Shown here: positions 24,867 through 34,353 of the stretch, one piece after another
Numbering within the stretch: position 1 is the stretch's first letter
How the letters are laid out: the number at the start of each line of letters is the position of its first letter
Notes under the pieces: model-generated
Databases searched by the model: none
What the model saw: only the letters and a program-made list of their open reading frames with translations
What the model was told of the DNA's origin: nothing
Translations under genes and position numbers: made by a program
Assembly (NCBI GenBank): GCA_913776245.1
Contig: CAJYLO010000002.1
Span: forward strand, 1 to 64,000
DNA from: an uncultured Chryseobacterium sp.
GTDB lineage: Bacteria > Bacteroidota > Bacteroidia > Flavobacteriales > Weeksellaceae
DNA: 64,000 bases
Reading direction: 5' to 3'

Positions 24867-25295
24867 TCAGACATCTTTGATAAAATCTTCGTACTCGTAG
24901 TAAAATCTTTCGAACCCATCCATTTTGTCGACAAAAAACTCGAAAATATCCGGCCAGGTCTGCTTGTTGAAAACGCTGACTCCGGTTTTCTCTACCCAAA
25001 TCCTGCTGATGATTTTTCCATTGTCCAGAGCATAAAACTCATCTTTGGTAAAATCGCCTACAAAATCTTCCAGAATAGATTCCAGAGACCAGATCTTCTC
25101 GTAATAAGCATTTCGATACAGCTCATCTTTCATCTCAATATCCAGAGAAACCTCAGCTTTTTTGTTGTCTGCATAGAATTTGAATGAGAAATCTTTGATC
25201 TTGGTATCATACAGCAGCCATTTCCTCGGGAAAGCTTTTCCAAAAGCTGTCCAGAATTCTGTTTTCAATTGTTGAGCTTCCTGTTTAGAGAACAT
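24867..25295 (-). CDS. DUF4268 domain protein
   Basis: A 142-residue soluble protein beginning with SKQEAQQLKTEFWTAFGK and AFPRKWLLYDTKIKDFSFKF, which I recognise as DUF4268, a domain also found next to restriction and nuclease proteins. The stand-alone form in flavobacteria has no assigned function. A short direct repeat of GAGTTTGAGA lies just upstream of the start. Confidence 0.78.
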   Translation of the reverse strand: MFSKQEAQQLKTEFWTAFGKAFPRKWLLYDTKIKDFSFKFYADNKKAEVSLDIEMKDELYRNAYYEKIWSLESILEDFVGDFTKDEFYALDNGKIISRIWVEKTGVSVFNKQTWPDIFEFFVDKMDGFERFYYEYEDFIKDV

Positions 25296-25385
25296 TTTGA
25301 GTTTGAGAGTTTGAGAGTTTTTTTTTTGATTTATGCTGATAATAAAATTATTTTAAACAGTTTTATGAGTTGTTATATTTTTTTT

Positions 25386-26369
25386 TTACAACATCAAATC
25401 AACTTTAGCTTCGTTGAATTCCCGGATTAAATTTTCAAAGACTTTTTCAACCGGCAGGATTTCATCGATTAAAGCAGAAACCTGTCCAATTTCCAATTCG
25501 CCTTCTTCCAAGTCACCTTCAAACATACCGCGTTTAGCACGTGCTCTGCCTAAAGTTTCCTTTAACACTTCGACATTTCTGCCAGATTCGTAAAGACTCT
25601 CCAGATCGTGGAAAAATTTATTCTTAACCAGACGAACAGGAGCCAATTCCTTTAAAGTCAGCTGTGTGTCACCTTCTTTCAGTTCAACAATCTTATTTTT
25701 GAAGTTATCGTGGGAACTCGCCTCAACTGTTGCAGCAAAACGTGAACCGATCTGAACACCGTCTGCACCCAATGTCATCACTGCTCTCATCTGGCTTCCC
25801 AAACCGATTCCACCTGCGGCTATCAAAGGAATGTCAATATGTTTTCTGACGCTTGGAATAAGGCAAAGTGTAGTGGTTTCATCTCTTCCGTTGTGTCCGC
25901 CTGCTTCAAAACCTTCTGCTACAACTGCATCAACGCCCGCTTCCTGACATTTTACCGCAAACTTCACGCTGGAAACCACGTGAGCGACTTTGATGCCTTC
26001 TTTTTTAAGCGTTTCTGTATAGGTTTTCGGATTGCCAGCTGATGTGAAAACGATTTTCACACCTTCTTCCAAAATAATATTGATAATTTCTTCAAGATTT
26101 GGATATAGCAAAGCGACATTGATACCGAAAGGTTTATCTGTCGCAGCTTTGCATTTTTGGATATTTTCTCTTAAAATATCCGGATACATACTGGCCGAAC
26201 CAATTAATCCCAATCCGCCATTATTAGAAACTGCGGAAGCCAATCGCCAACCGGAATGCCAGATCATCCCGCCTTGAATAATGGGATATTTTATATTGAA
26301 AAGCTGGGAGATTCTGTTCTTTCCCTGGTATTGCTTTTTGGCAATTCCGAAGTCTATAAAACCTGACAT
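25386..26369 (-). CDS. Nitronate monooxygenase family flavoprotein
   Basis: A 327-residue TIM-barrel FMN enzyme of the 2-nitropropane dioxygenase/NMO group. PIIQGGMIWHSGWRLASAV opens the barrel; VVAEGFEAGGHNGR has the His expected at the active site and IPLIAAGGIGLG with GADGVQIGSRF binds the FMN phosphate. It would oxidise nitronates, or act as a related FabK-like reductase. I start at ATG 26369; the ORF-track start is TTG and overlaps a TATTTTTG -7 box at 26385-26392. Confidence 0.87.
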   Translation of the reverse strand: MSGFIDFGIAKKQYQGKNRISQLFNIKYPIIQGGMIWHSGWRLASAVSNNGGLGLIGSASMYPDILRENIQKCKAATDKPFGINVALLYPNLEEIINIILEEGVKIVFTSAGNPKTYTETLKKEGIKVAHVVSSVKFAVKCQEAGVDAVVAEGFEAGGHNGRDETTTLCLIPSVRKHIDIPLIAAGGIGLGSQMRAVMTLGADGVQIGSRFAATVEASSHDNFKNKIVELKEGDTQLTLKELAPVRLVKNKFFHDLESLYESGRNVEVLKETLGRARAKRGMFEGDLEEGELEIGQVSALIDEILPVEKVFENLIREFNEAKVDLML

Positions 26370-26410
26370 TTTTATAATTTTTTTCAAAAATAGCTATTCC
26401 GATTGGAAAT

Positions 26411-26437
26411 AAAAAAGCCGGAAGAAAATCTCCCGGC
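26411..26437 (-). terminator. Terminator of the T9SS protein gene
   Basis: Minus-strand GCCGG...CCGGC stem with an 11-base loop followed by six T. It separates the cell-surface gene from the flavoprotein gene downstream. Confidence 0.75.
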
Positions 26438-26459
26438 AAAAATTAAATTTTATTATCGA

Positions 26460-29114
26460 TTAATTTTTAATAAACTTAATTGTCTGTACACCATTATCTG
26501 TAAAGATCTTGATGAGATAAGCTCCTTGTATTAGAGTATGAACATTCAGTTTTCTTTCTCCATTCAAAGATTTTTCAAAAACTTTCTTACCATCAATTGA
26601 CATAATTATAACCCTACTTATTTTCACATCACCATTGAAGTGTAATGCTTCGTTAACCGGATTTGGATAAATTTGGATTTTGGCTTTGCCATTTACATTA
26701 CTAACATTCAAATCCTCATTCCAAGCCCTTACCGGCAATGATGCTTTCGACTCACAACCACCAATGGTTTGCGTAGCATAATAAGTGGTATCATTTACAA
26801 TTATTGTATTGATTGATAAACCATTGACATGATTAGTAGCATCAGTTGCTGTAGAATACCACTTAATATTTTGACCATTTACAACAAGAACACCTAAAGT
26901 ATCTCCAGCATTAAAGGTTTGTGTAGTAGCTCCTGTTGGTGCTGTTACTGCTTCCGCTTCCGTTATTGTAAATGACTGTGTTGTACTACAATTATTTGCA
27001 TCTTTAACAGTTACTACATAAGTTCCCGCAGCCAATCCTGTTGCTGTCATTCCTGTTTGTTCAGGAGTTGTATTCCAACTATATGTATAACTACCTGTTC
27101 CACCAGTAACATTAACTGTAGCTGAACCTGTCGCGCTACCATTACAAGCAACGTTGGTTTGTGCTCCAGCTGTGGCCACTAATGCGGCCGGCTGGGCTAT
27201 AGTCACAGAAGTAACACCAGTACAACCATTAACGTCTTTTATAGTCACTGTATAAGTTCCTGGGGCAAGACCTGTTCTATTTTGGGTATTCACACCGTCA
27301 TTCCACTCAAAAGTATATGGAAATACGCCTCCAGAAGGTGTAAGTGTTATTGTTCCATTAGAACTTCCATTACAAGTAATATCGGTTTTAGTTATTGAAC
27401 CACTTACCGATGATACGGTCAGAGCTACACTATTTGAAGTTGCAGCCGGTGTGCACAATCCTGTTACCACAACTCGGTACAAATAACCATTCATAGCGGC
27501 AGTTGCTCCTGTAATAGTTAAGGTTGATGTAGTTGCACCAGAATATGGTGCAGTGTTGCTGATATTCGTAAAGCCGGAACCAGAATCAACCTGCCATTGG
27601 TAACCGGTGGCATTACTTGCAGAAGCTGTAAACGTAGTGTTAGAACCTGCACAGATCGTACTTGCACTTGGTTGGGTCGTAATTGACGGAGCAGAATTAA
27701 CGGTCAAGGCTGCGCTGTTTGAAGTTTTTGGATCGCATCCTGTAGAGCCAGAAATTACTACACGATAAACATAACCGTTCATTGCGGCAGTTGCTCCTGT
27801 AATAGTCAGCGTAGCCGTCGTTGCACCGGAATATGGTGCAGTGTTGCTGATATTTGTAAAGCCTGAACCAGTATTAACCTGCCATTGATACCCTATAGCA
27901 TTGTTAGCTGCAGCACTAAATGTGGTATTAGCACCCGCACAAATTGTGCTGGCACTTGGTTGGGTTGTAATATTTTGTTCAGGATTAACTGTTATAGTCT
28001 TACTCATGGAATGCGCACAGCCATAAGGGTCTGTATAATCGTAAGTAATAGTTTGCGTACCCGCTGCTGGATCAAATTTACCTCCACTCACTCCCGTTCC
28101 ACTATATGTTCCCCCTGCGGGAGAAGCTTCTGTTAAAGTATATAAACCACTATTACTACAAAGTGTTGGAAAATTAGCTATAGTAATCGGGTTTGACGGA
28201 CATAGTACAGTAATAGAATAATTCTGAGAACCTGAGCATCCACTGGCATCAGTCACTGTCGCAGTAAAATTAAATGTCCCTGTAGCAGTCGGCGTTCCCG
28301 AAATAGTTCCTGAGGAAGATAAAGTTAATCCCGGAGGAAGTGTACCAGCTGTAATGGCAAAACTAGGAGTTCCTAAAGCCCCTGTCTGCGTAAGCGTTTT
28401 ACTGTAAGGGCTGCCCGCAGCACCAGCTGTTAAAGCTCCGCCAGGTGTCATAGTAAACGCCGGACAAACATAAGGCGTGTAAACCACATTATCTATTCCT
28501 ATATAATCTGAATTTGTTCCGGTTGGGCCTCCACTTGTTACAAAATACCTGAATGCTATACGTCCTGATGTAGGCGCAGGCAAACCGGAAATTGTAATAG
28601 TAAACTGCGTCCACACCTTCGGATAAACTCCTGTTGTCAAGTTTGGATTTACGCTTAACAGCAATATTGTAAAATCTCCAAGTCCGGTTGGACCTGTTCC
28701 AACATTTACACTGGCTCCATTTGTACTCATACGAACTTCAAGGCGATCAGGATATTCTGTCGGGGCTGGGGTTGGTATTCTGGTATAAAACGTAAAGACA
28801 TCTCCGTTCCGCAAAGTTCTGTTCGGTGCGACGAGCCAGTTACTGATCGTATTATTGCCTGTTGTTGAGTTATAATTTGCACAAATGTACGAGTTTGCTG
28901 CACCATTATAAGAATCAAAAGGACCTGTGGGAGTGGGTACACCTTGAATCCAATTAGGATTGTTTCCAATTGTAGAACTATTATTCTGCTGATACCAACC
29001 ACTCGCTGTGAGTGTGGCAACATTGTCAAAATTCTCTGTAAAGGCTTGAGCAAAACTTGATTTCGCCCAAAACATAATTAAGAGAATACAAAATTTTAGG
29101 TAAAAATTTCTCAT
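26460..29114 (-). CDS. T9SS-secreted multidomain adhesin (anchor-J, Ig-like and SprB repeats)
   Basis: An 884-residue exported protein (signal ending SSFAQ). Residues about 25-215 look like a choice-of-anchor/cleaved-adhesin jelly roll (FTENFDNVATL, IGIDNVVYTPY). About 220-305 is a putative Ig domain (GTPSFAITAGTLPPGL, TISGTPTATGTF). Two nearly identical Ig-like modules follow (GYQWQV, YSGATT, AAMNGY), then two SprB-type repeats (TDITCNGSSNGTITL, VACNGSATGSATV). The last 70 residues are a type A sorting tail (IYPNPVNEALHF, GAYLIKIFTDNG). It is expected on the cell surface; the ligand is unknown. A TATATTTG -7 box lies at 29192-29199 on the minus strand. Confidence 0.9.
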   Translation of the reverse strand: MRNFYLKFCILLIMFWAKSSFAQAFTENFDNVATLTASGWYQQNNSSTIGNNPNWIQGVPTPTGPFDSYNGAANSYICANYNSTTGNNTISNWLVAPNRTLRNGDVFTFYTRIPTPAPTEYPDRLEVRMSTNGASVNVGTGPTGLGDFTILLLSVNPNLTTGVYPKVWTQFTITISGLPAPTSGRIAFRYFVTSGGPTGTNSDYIGIDNVVYTPYVCPAFTMTPGGALTAGAAGSPYSKTLTQTGALGTPSFAITAGTLPPGLTLSSSGTISGTPTATGTFNFTATVTDASGCSGSQNYSITVLCPSNPITIANFPTLCSNSGLYTLTEASPAGGTYSGTGVSGGKFDPAAGTQTITYDYTDPYGCAHSMSKTITVNPEQNITTQPSASTICAGANTTFSAAANNAIGYQWQVNTGSGFTNISNTAPYSGATTATLTITGATAAMNGYVYRVVISGSTGCDPKTSNSAALTVNSAPSITTQPSASTICAGSNTTFTASASNATGYQWQVDSGSGFTNISNTAPYSGATTSTLTITGATAAMNGYLYRVVVTGLCTPAATSNSVALTVSSVSGSITKTDITCNGSSNGTITLTPSGGVFPYTFEWNDGVNTQNRTGLAPGTYTVTIKDVNGCTGVTSVTIAQPAALVATAGAQTNVACNGSATGSATVNVTGGTGSYTYSWNTTPEQTGMTATGLAAGTYVVTVKDANNCSTTQSFTITEAEAVTAPTGATTQTFNAGDTLGVLVVNGQNIKWYSTATDATNHVNGLSINTIIVNDTTYYATQTIGGCESKASLPVRAWNEDLNVSNVNGKAKIQIYPNPVNEALHFNGDVKISRVIIMSIDGKKVFEKSLNGERKLNVHTLIQGAYLIKIFTDNGVQTIKFIKN

Positions 29115-29387
29115 ATATTTTATTTTTGAGGTTATTCATAGTATTTTTAAAATAAATTCAACAATAACAACATATACAATCATCCTATTCACAAATATAA
29201 CTTAATTTTTAAAATAAATAAACCAATATATAATTTTATTTAAAAAATCAATTATTCAAACTCCAACAAATCAATATGAAATGTGCATTAAAAAAGCATT
29301 TATAATCAGAATATAGAAATACCAACATTCAATAGATTATAATTCTTTTTTCTTTCAAAATATCTATTTTTACAAAAAATTTACAAG

Positions 29388-30176
29388 TTGGACTTATCAT
29401 TGAGAACCGTAACGGTTACCAGATATATTTTGCCGTTGCGCGAAGGCGGATCTTTGCCGGCTCTTGCCGAGGCGGATGATGACTTCAAGTATGTGCTGAA
29501 ATTCCGTGGTGCTGGTCACGGCGTGAAGGCACTGATTTCTGAACTGATCGGCGGAAAAATCGCACAGGTTTTGGGTTTCCGGATTCCTGAACTGGTTTTT
29601 GCCCATCTTTCCGAAGATTTTGGAAGAAGTGAAGCTGATGAAGAAATCCAGGATCTTCTGAAAGCAAGCTGCGGACTGAATCTTGCGCTTCATTATCTTT
29701 CCGGAGCCATTACTTATGATCCCGGCGCGGTGAAAATTGACTCCAAACTGTCTTCTGAAATCGTATGGCTGGATGCTTTTCTTACGAATATTGACCGGAC
29801 ATTCCGCAATACGAATATGCTGATCTGGCATAAGGAACTCTGGCTGATTGACAATGGTGCATCCCTGTATTTCCATCATTCCTGGGACAACTGGGAAAAG
29901 AATGCGGTAAGTCCTTTCGTAATGATAAAAGACCACGTTTTGCTTCCACAGGCTTCTGAACTGGACGAGGTAAATGCGAGATTCAAATCCATTCTTACAC
30001 CAGAAATACTGCGAGAAATTGTAGAACTGATTCCAACCGACTGGCTCAATTGGAACGATACCGACTTGTCACCGGAAGAAATCAAAGAGGTATATTTCCA
30101 ATTTCTTTCGATAAGACTGGAACATTCTGATAACTTTTTAAATGAAGCGAAAAATGCAAGAGCCAAAGTTATATGA
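29388..30176 (+). CDS. HipA-like kinase (HipA_2 type)
   Basis: A 262-residue protein resembling the compact HipA-family kinases. FKYVLKFRGAGHG supplies the ATP-site Lys and glycine loop, NIDRTFRNTNML the catalytic Asp/Asn, and LWLIDNGASLYF the DFG-like metal Asp. It lacks the N-terminal HipA subdomain and has no HipB beside it. The start appears to be TTG 29388, as no suitable ATG exists before the conserved region. It overlaps the DUF3037 gene, its likely functional partner. The target is unknown. Confidence 0.78.
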   Translation: MDLSLRTVTVTRYILPLREGGSLPALAEADDDFKYVLKFRGAGHGVKALISELIGGKIAQVLGFRIPELVFAHLSEDFGRSEADEEIQDLLKASCGLNLALHYLSGAITYDPGAVKIDSKLSSEIVWLDAFLTNIDRTFRNTNMLIWHKELWLIDNGASLYFHHSWDNWEKNAVSPFVMIKDHVLLPQASELDEVNARFKSILTPEILREIVELIPTDWLNWNDTDLSPEEIKEVYFQFLSIRLEHSDNFLNEAKNARAKVI

Positions 30177-30537
30177 ATATGCGGTAATCCGCCTGGTTCC
30201 GAAACCTGAGCGTGAAGAGTTCTTCAACGTTGGATTAATTATGTTTTCAAAGAAAGAAAAATTCATCAAGGTGAAGATTCATCTATGTGAGGAAAAATTC
30301 CGGGTGATTCATTCTAAAATCGAGTTTGATGAAGTAGAGAAACACCTGGAATCCTTCGTTAATATTGCCAAAGGTGACAAATCAGCCGGTTCTATTGCCC
30401 AGCTGGATATTCCGGAACGTTTCCGCTGGCTGACAGCCGTGAAAAGCTCGATCATTCAAACGTCCAGACCGCATCCCGGAGCAAGCCGAGACCTGGAGAA
30501 AACGTTTGACCGATTATTTGAAGAGTTGGTAATGTAA
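30154..30537 (+). CDS. DUF3037 protein paired with the HipA-like kinase
   Basis: A 127-residue soluble protein opening EPKLYEYAVIRLVPKPEREE and FFNVGLIMF, the signature I associate with DUF3037. It overlaps the kinase gene by 23 bases if ATG 30154 is used, or 35 if 30142 is used. The later start places the conserved YEYAVIR near the N-terminus as in relatives. Function is unknown; an antitoxin, adaptor or substrate role for the kinase is possible. Confidence 0.75.
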   Translation: MQEPKLYEYAVIRLVPKPEREEFFNVGLIMFSKKEKFIKVKIHLCEEKFRVIHSKIEFDEVEKHLESFVNIAKGDKSAGSIAQLDIPERFRWLTAVKSSIIQTSRPHPGASRDLEKTFDRLFEELVM

Positions 30538-30538
30538 A

Positions 30539-30895
30539 TTATTCTCTGTGAACCAAATCCATTGAAAAAGCCGGCAGACAGATAGCAATATACTCACAAG
30601 GTTCATTGAACGGATTAGAATAGCGTACTCTTGCCCCTTTTTCAATCAAAATACTTTGGCCTTTTTCCAGAATCACTGAATCGCCATCGATCTCGAAATG
30701 TTTTTTACCGGAAATGATTAATGTAAATTCATCAAACTCGGGCGTCTGATGCGGCTCGCTCCAGTCAGGCGGTGCCACCATATGCGCAATAGAGATATCT
30801 GAATTCCGGGTCGAGTTCCCCCAATGTTCTTCAATCAGCTTTCCATCGGTGGTTGGAACAACAAAAGGATTGGCTTGTATTCTGTATTTTTTCAT
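30539..30895 (-). CDS. Cupin-domain protein
   Basis: A 118-residue single-cupin protein. The conserved core PHQTPEFDEFTLIISGKKHFEIDG and the second motif GQSILIEKGARVRYSNP are visible, with His and Glu positions able to bind a metal. Possibly a small-molecule sensor or isomerase; no specific function is evident. It converges with the DUF3037 gene one base away. A TAAATTTG box lies at 30916-30923 on the minus strand. Confidence 0.8.
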   Translation of the reverse strand: MKKYRIQANPFVVPTTDGKLIEEHWGNSTRNSDISIAHMVAPPDWSEPHQTPEFDEFTLIISGKKHFEIDGDSVILEKGQSILIEKGARVRYSNPFNEPCEYIAICLPAFSMDLVHRE

Positions 30896-30928
30896 TTAGA
30901 TTTTTTTATCAGAATCAAATTTAATAAT

Positions 30929-31438
30929 CTATTTCCGGATTTCATAAACAACATTCAGTTTTTCCGGCTCACCGAAATAGGCGACGTTGATTTCATCTAC
31001 TTTTTTCGCTCCAAGCTTTTCCATTGCTTTCTGGGAACGGATATTATCTTTACCAACGTGAAAATTAACCTTATCCACGAACTGAAAAATATAATCCAGC
31101 ATCAGTTTTTTGACCTGAGGATTCAGTTTTGAGCCCCAAAATTTTCTTGCATAAAAAGTATAACCAATGAAAATCGAACTGTCTTCCAGATTATAATCAT
31201 AGAATCTGGTGCTGCCTACTATTTCGCCCGTATTTTTTTCAACAATTTTGAACGCACCTTTACTTTCCATTGCTCCTTTGAAAAAATTTTGGAAAACCTC
31301 TCTTTTATAGCGGTCTTTATTCGGATGCTGTTCCCAGATCTTCGGGTCAGAAGCTACAGAAAATAAGGATTCAAAATCGTTTTCTTCCAAAGGAATTAAT
31401 TTAACAAAGTCGTTTTCTAAAATTGGCTGGATATTCAT
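30929..31438 (-). CDS. GNAT acetyltransferase (RimJ/RimL-like)
   Basis: A 169-residue GNAT. Features are LIPLEENDFESLFSVASDP, GEIVGSTRFYDY, a degenerate pyrophosphate loop KFWGSKLNPQVKKLML, and HVGKDNIRSQKAMEKLGAKK near the end. This resembles the RimJ/RimL group that acetylates protein N-termini or small amines. The target is unknown. Confidence 0.82.
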   Translation of the reverse strand: MNIQPILENDFVKLIPLEENDFESLFSVASDPKIWEQHPNKDRYKREVFQNFFKGAMESKGAFKIVEKNTGEIVGSTRFYDYNLEDSSIFIGYTFYARKFWGSKLNPQVKKLMLDYIFQFVDKVNFHVGKDNIRSQKAMEKLGAKKVDEINVAYFGEPEKLNVVYEIRK

Positions 31439-31525
31439 AGTTAATAGATGATATTTGATGTTTTTGAGTTCAAAATAAATTATAATCCTAAATCTGCAAC
31501 TTGGAACCTTGCAACCTGCGTATTA

Positions 31526-32569
31526 TTAAAACAAAATCGATTTTTCCAGCTCCAACAGTTTTTGTTTCCGCCAGATTCCGCCGCCGTAACCTGTTAAAGT
31601 ACCGTTAGTTCCGATAACCCTGTGACAAGGAATAATGATTGAAATTTTATTAAGACCGTTCGCATTCGCAACCGCCCTCACCGCTTTCGGATTTCCGAGA
31701 ATATCAGCCTGTTGCGCGTAACTTCTGGTAGTTCCGTAAGGAATCGTTCTCAGGATTTCCCACACTTTTTTCTGAAAATCTGTCCCAACCGGTGAAAGCG
31801 GAACCGTGAAATCCAGTCTTTTCCCTTCAAAATATTCGTCCAATTCTTTTTCCAAAATCCTGAAATGAGGATTTTCGCCCTGCACAATATTGGCTTTGAA
31901 AAATCTTGAAATCTCTTCCAGTTCTTTGGTTAGCGATTTTCTGTCGGAGAATTCCAGCATACAGATTCCGTTCTCATTCGCACAGGCAATCATAGTTCCG
32001 AGCGGTGTTTCGATTCTTTTAAGGTCAACGATTTTTTCCATTTTTGAGTTTTTAGGAGAAGCTCCGATAATTGATTTGAAACTGTCATTGAAACCGCTCA
32101 AACTTTCATAACCGTTTTCCAAAGCTACATCCAGAACATTTTCACCTTGCTGAAGCTTTTTAAAAGCCGAATTAATTTTAAACATTCTTTGGAAAGCGTG
32201 GAAAGTCATCCCGTGATGTTTCAGAAACCAGCGTTTTACTGTAATCGGCTGTAGTCCTCTCTCAACCAAATCAATATCTTTGAATTTTAATACCGGATTT
32301 TCCGATAATTCATTCATCAGTTTCAGAATTTCTTCCGGAGTTTCATCCGGATTTTCTAATGGCTTGCAGACTTTGCAAGGTCTGTAACCTTTCTGGATTG
32401 CATCTTTTGTGTTACCAAAAAACTCAACGTTCTCAGGCTTTGGTTTTCTTGCCGTACAAGTCGGACGGCAGAAAATCCCTGTCGTTTTCACGCCCATCCA
32501 AAAAACACCTTCGAATTCCGGATTTTTTTCAAAAGATGCCTGATACATTATTTCGCTGCTCAATTCCAT
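31526..32569 (-). CDS. ada: Ada: methylated-DNA repair methyltransferase and AraC-type activator
   Basis: A 347-residue full-length Ada. The N-terminal zinc domain has C34 and C38 in GIFCRPTCTARK and CKVC near 65-68, accepting methyl from phosphotriesters. An AraC-type HTH follows (HHGMTFHAFQRMFKIN, ALENGYESLSGFNDSF). The C-terminal O6-methylguanine methyltransferase has IIPCHRVIG. Methylation of the N-domain would activate its own transcription in the E. coli model. A good promoter lies just upstream on the minus strand. Confidence 0.93.
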   Translation of the reverse strand: MELSSEIMYQASFEKNPEFEGVFWMGVKTTGIFCRPTCTARKPKPENVEFFGNTKDAIQKGYRPCKVCKPLENPDETPEEILKLMNELSENPVLKFKDIDLVERGLQPITVKRWFLKHHGMTFHAFQRMFKINSAFKKLQQGENVLDVALENGYESLSGFNDSFKSIIGASPKNSKMEKIVDLKRIETPLGTMIACANENGICMLEFSDRKSLTKELEEISRFFKANIVQGENPHFRILEKELDEYFEGKRLDFTVPLSPVGTDFQKKVWEILRTIPYGTTRSYAQQADILGNPKAVRAVANANGLNKISIIIPCHRVIGTNGTLTGYGGGIWRKQKLLELEKSILF

Positions 32570-32588
32570 AACTGTTGTCTGAATGATA

Positions 32589-32620
32589 CAAATTTAGTTG
32601 TTTTCCAAGGCAACCGGCAA
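32589..32620 (-). promoter_or_regulatory. Promoter of ada
   Basis: Minus-strand TTG (32618-32620) with 21 bases to TAAATTTG (32589-32596), matching the Bacteroidota consensus spacing. The ATG lies 19 bases beyond the -7 box. Confidence 0.6.
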
Positions 32621-32659
32621 CCGAAAAATGAACAGGCATTTTTTCTTTGTCCAGATTAA

Positions 32660-34288
32660 ATGAAATATTTATCTTCCAAAACAGAAAATCAACAGTTTAT
32701 GGATAAGAGAAAACTTCGTGAATCAATTTTCAGACATCTGGACGGTATCGTTACTGCGCCGGTCATTTCTGCTTTGTCGAAGAAAAAAGTATTGGATTTT
32801 TTATTAACCAATGATTGTCTGGAACTTTCCGAAATCAATGAAAAATTTGAAGCTAATGAAGGTTATCTGAATGTGGCGTTGCGTGTTTTGGCTTCTCAGG
32901 GTTTCCTGAATTATGATTTGAATAATGAGTCCAATATTGTCAGAATTTTAAAAAATAATAAAACCGAAGAAGCATTTTCTCATCAGAATACTTATGTTGA
33001 TTTAGCCGAATTTCTGGCAGATTTCGATGTTATTAATTCCAAAGAACTGACTGAAAATCTCTGTAAAAAATGGATTCAGCTATTTGAGAAATACAAATCG
33101 TTTTTGAATGAAAATGTGGAAGAATCGACCTTAAATTATCAGATCCAAAAACATATCGAAGGGGCTTTGGTTGGACCAATCATCATCAAACTTGGGATGA
33201 GCGGAATGTTTCATAAATACTTTATGGAAGCGAGTTTCAGCGCGGAAGAATTTCATAAAAACCCGGAATATTTCGGGAAAATATTGGATTACCTTTCCGA
33301 ACTCGGCTGGTTTTCCAAGAAAGGGAAAAATTTCCAGTTCACGGAAACAGGATTATTCTTTGCAAGACGAGCAACGGCGTACGGCGTGACGGTTTCTTAC
33401 CTTCCGATGTTTGCCAAGCTGGACCAATTGATCTTCGGAAAAGCATCTGAAATAAGAGAAATCGAAGATGGTGAGGACGAGATCCACGTGAACCGCGAAA
33501 TGAATGTCTGGGGAAGCGGTGGCGCGCATCTGACCTATTTTAAAGTCATTGACGAATTCATTATCGAGATTTTCAACCGCCCGCTGAACGAACAACCAAA
33601 AGGAATTCTGGATATGGGTTGCGGAAACGGAGCGCTCCTGCAACATCTTTATGAGATCATCGAAAGACAGACTTTGCGGGGTAAACATCTGGAAGAATAT
33701 CCGTTGTTCCTGGTTGGCGCAGATTATAATCAGGCGGCACTCAAAGTGACAAGAGCTAATCTGATTAAAAATGACATCTGGGCCAAAGTAATTTGGGGTG
33801 ACATCGGAAACCCGAAACAGCTGGCGGAAGATCTGCAATCGGATTATAATATTGAACTCGGTGATTTGCTTAATATCCGAACATTCCTCGACCACAACAG
33901 GATTTGGGAAGAGGTTTTGGACATTAATTCTGACAGAATCAGCACATCAACGGGCGCTTTTGCGTTCCGCGGAAAACGGTTATCCAACAAAGATGTGGAA
34001 GAAAATCTTTTAAATCATCTCAAAAAATGGGCGCCTTATGTAGAAAAATTCGGATTGCTTTTGATCGAATTACACACGCTTTCGCCGGAAATCACGTCAA
34101 AAAACCTGGGATTAACCGCAGCGACAGCTTATGACGCAACGCACGGATTTTCTGATCAATATATTGTGGAAGTGGATGTGTTTCACAGAATTTGTAAAGA
34201 ATCCGGTTTGGAACCAGACACGAATCTTTTCAAGAAATTCCCGGATTCTGAATTAGCGACGGTGAGCATCAATCTACTGAAGAAGTAA
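32660..34288 (+). CDS. Large SAM-dependent methyltransferase with duplicated winged-helix region (possibly AprA-related)
   Basis: A 542-residue protein. Two winged-helix-like dimerisation segments (about 15-100 and 165-240: TAPVISALSKKKVLDFL, LVGPIIIKLGMSGMFHKYF) precede a class I methyltransferase domain with ILDMGCGNGALLQHLYE and the Asp of LVGADYNQAAL. The layout recalls O-methyltransferases and AprA-type methyltransferases from polyketide pathways, but no PKS/NRPS gene is nearby. Substrate is unknown. The ATG at 32660 fits; an alternative is 32699. It runs divergently from ada. Confidence 0.7.
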   Translation: MKYLSSKTENQQFMDKRKLRESIFRHLDGIVTAPVISALSKKKVLDFLLTNDCLELSEINEKFEANEGYLNVALRVLASQGFLNYDLNNESNIVRILKNNKTEEAFSHQNTYVDLAEFLADFDVINSKELTENLCKKWIQLFEKYKSFLNENVEESTLNYQIQKHIEGALVGPIIIKLGMSGMFHKYFMEASFSAEEFHKNPEYFGKILDYLSELGWFSKKGKNFQFTETGLFFARRATAYGVTVSYLPMFAKLDQLIFGKASEIREIEDGEDEIHVNREMNVWGSGGAHLTYFKVIDEFIIEIFNRPLNEQPKGILDMGCGNGALLQHLYEIIERQTLRGKHLEEYPLFLVGADYNQAALKVTRANLIKNDIWAKVIWGDIGNPKQLAEDLQSDYNIELGDLLNIRTFLDHNRIWEEVLDINSDRISTSTGAFAFRGKRLSNKDVEENLLNHLKKWAPYVEKFGLLLIELHTLSPEITSKNLGLTAATAYDATHGFSDQYIVEVDVFHRICKESGLEPDTNLFKKFPDSELATVSINLLKK

Positions 34289-34353
34289 TGAATTTCTTAC
34301 ATATTGAACATATAATTAAATAAAAAAAACATAATGTTCAATCCGAGAGCGTA

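Noticed and set aside
26460-29114. Possible assembly-collapsed or phase-variable repeat locus
   Set aside because: Only two highly similar modules are present and no invertase or inverted repeats flank the gene.
33353-33895. 180-residue minus-strand ORF
   Set aside because: Antisense of the methyltransferase gene; no recognisable domain.
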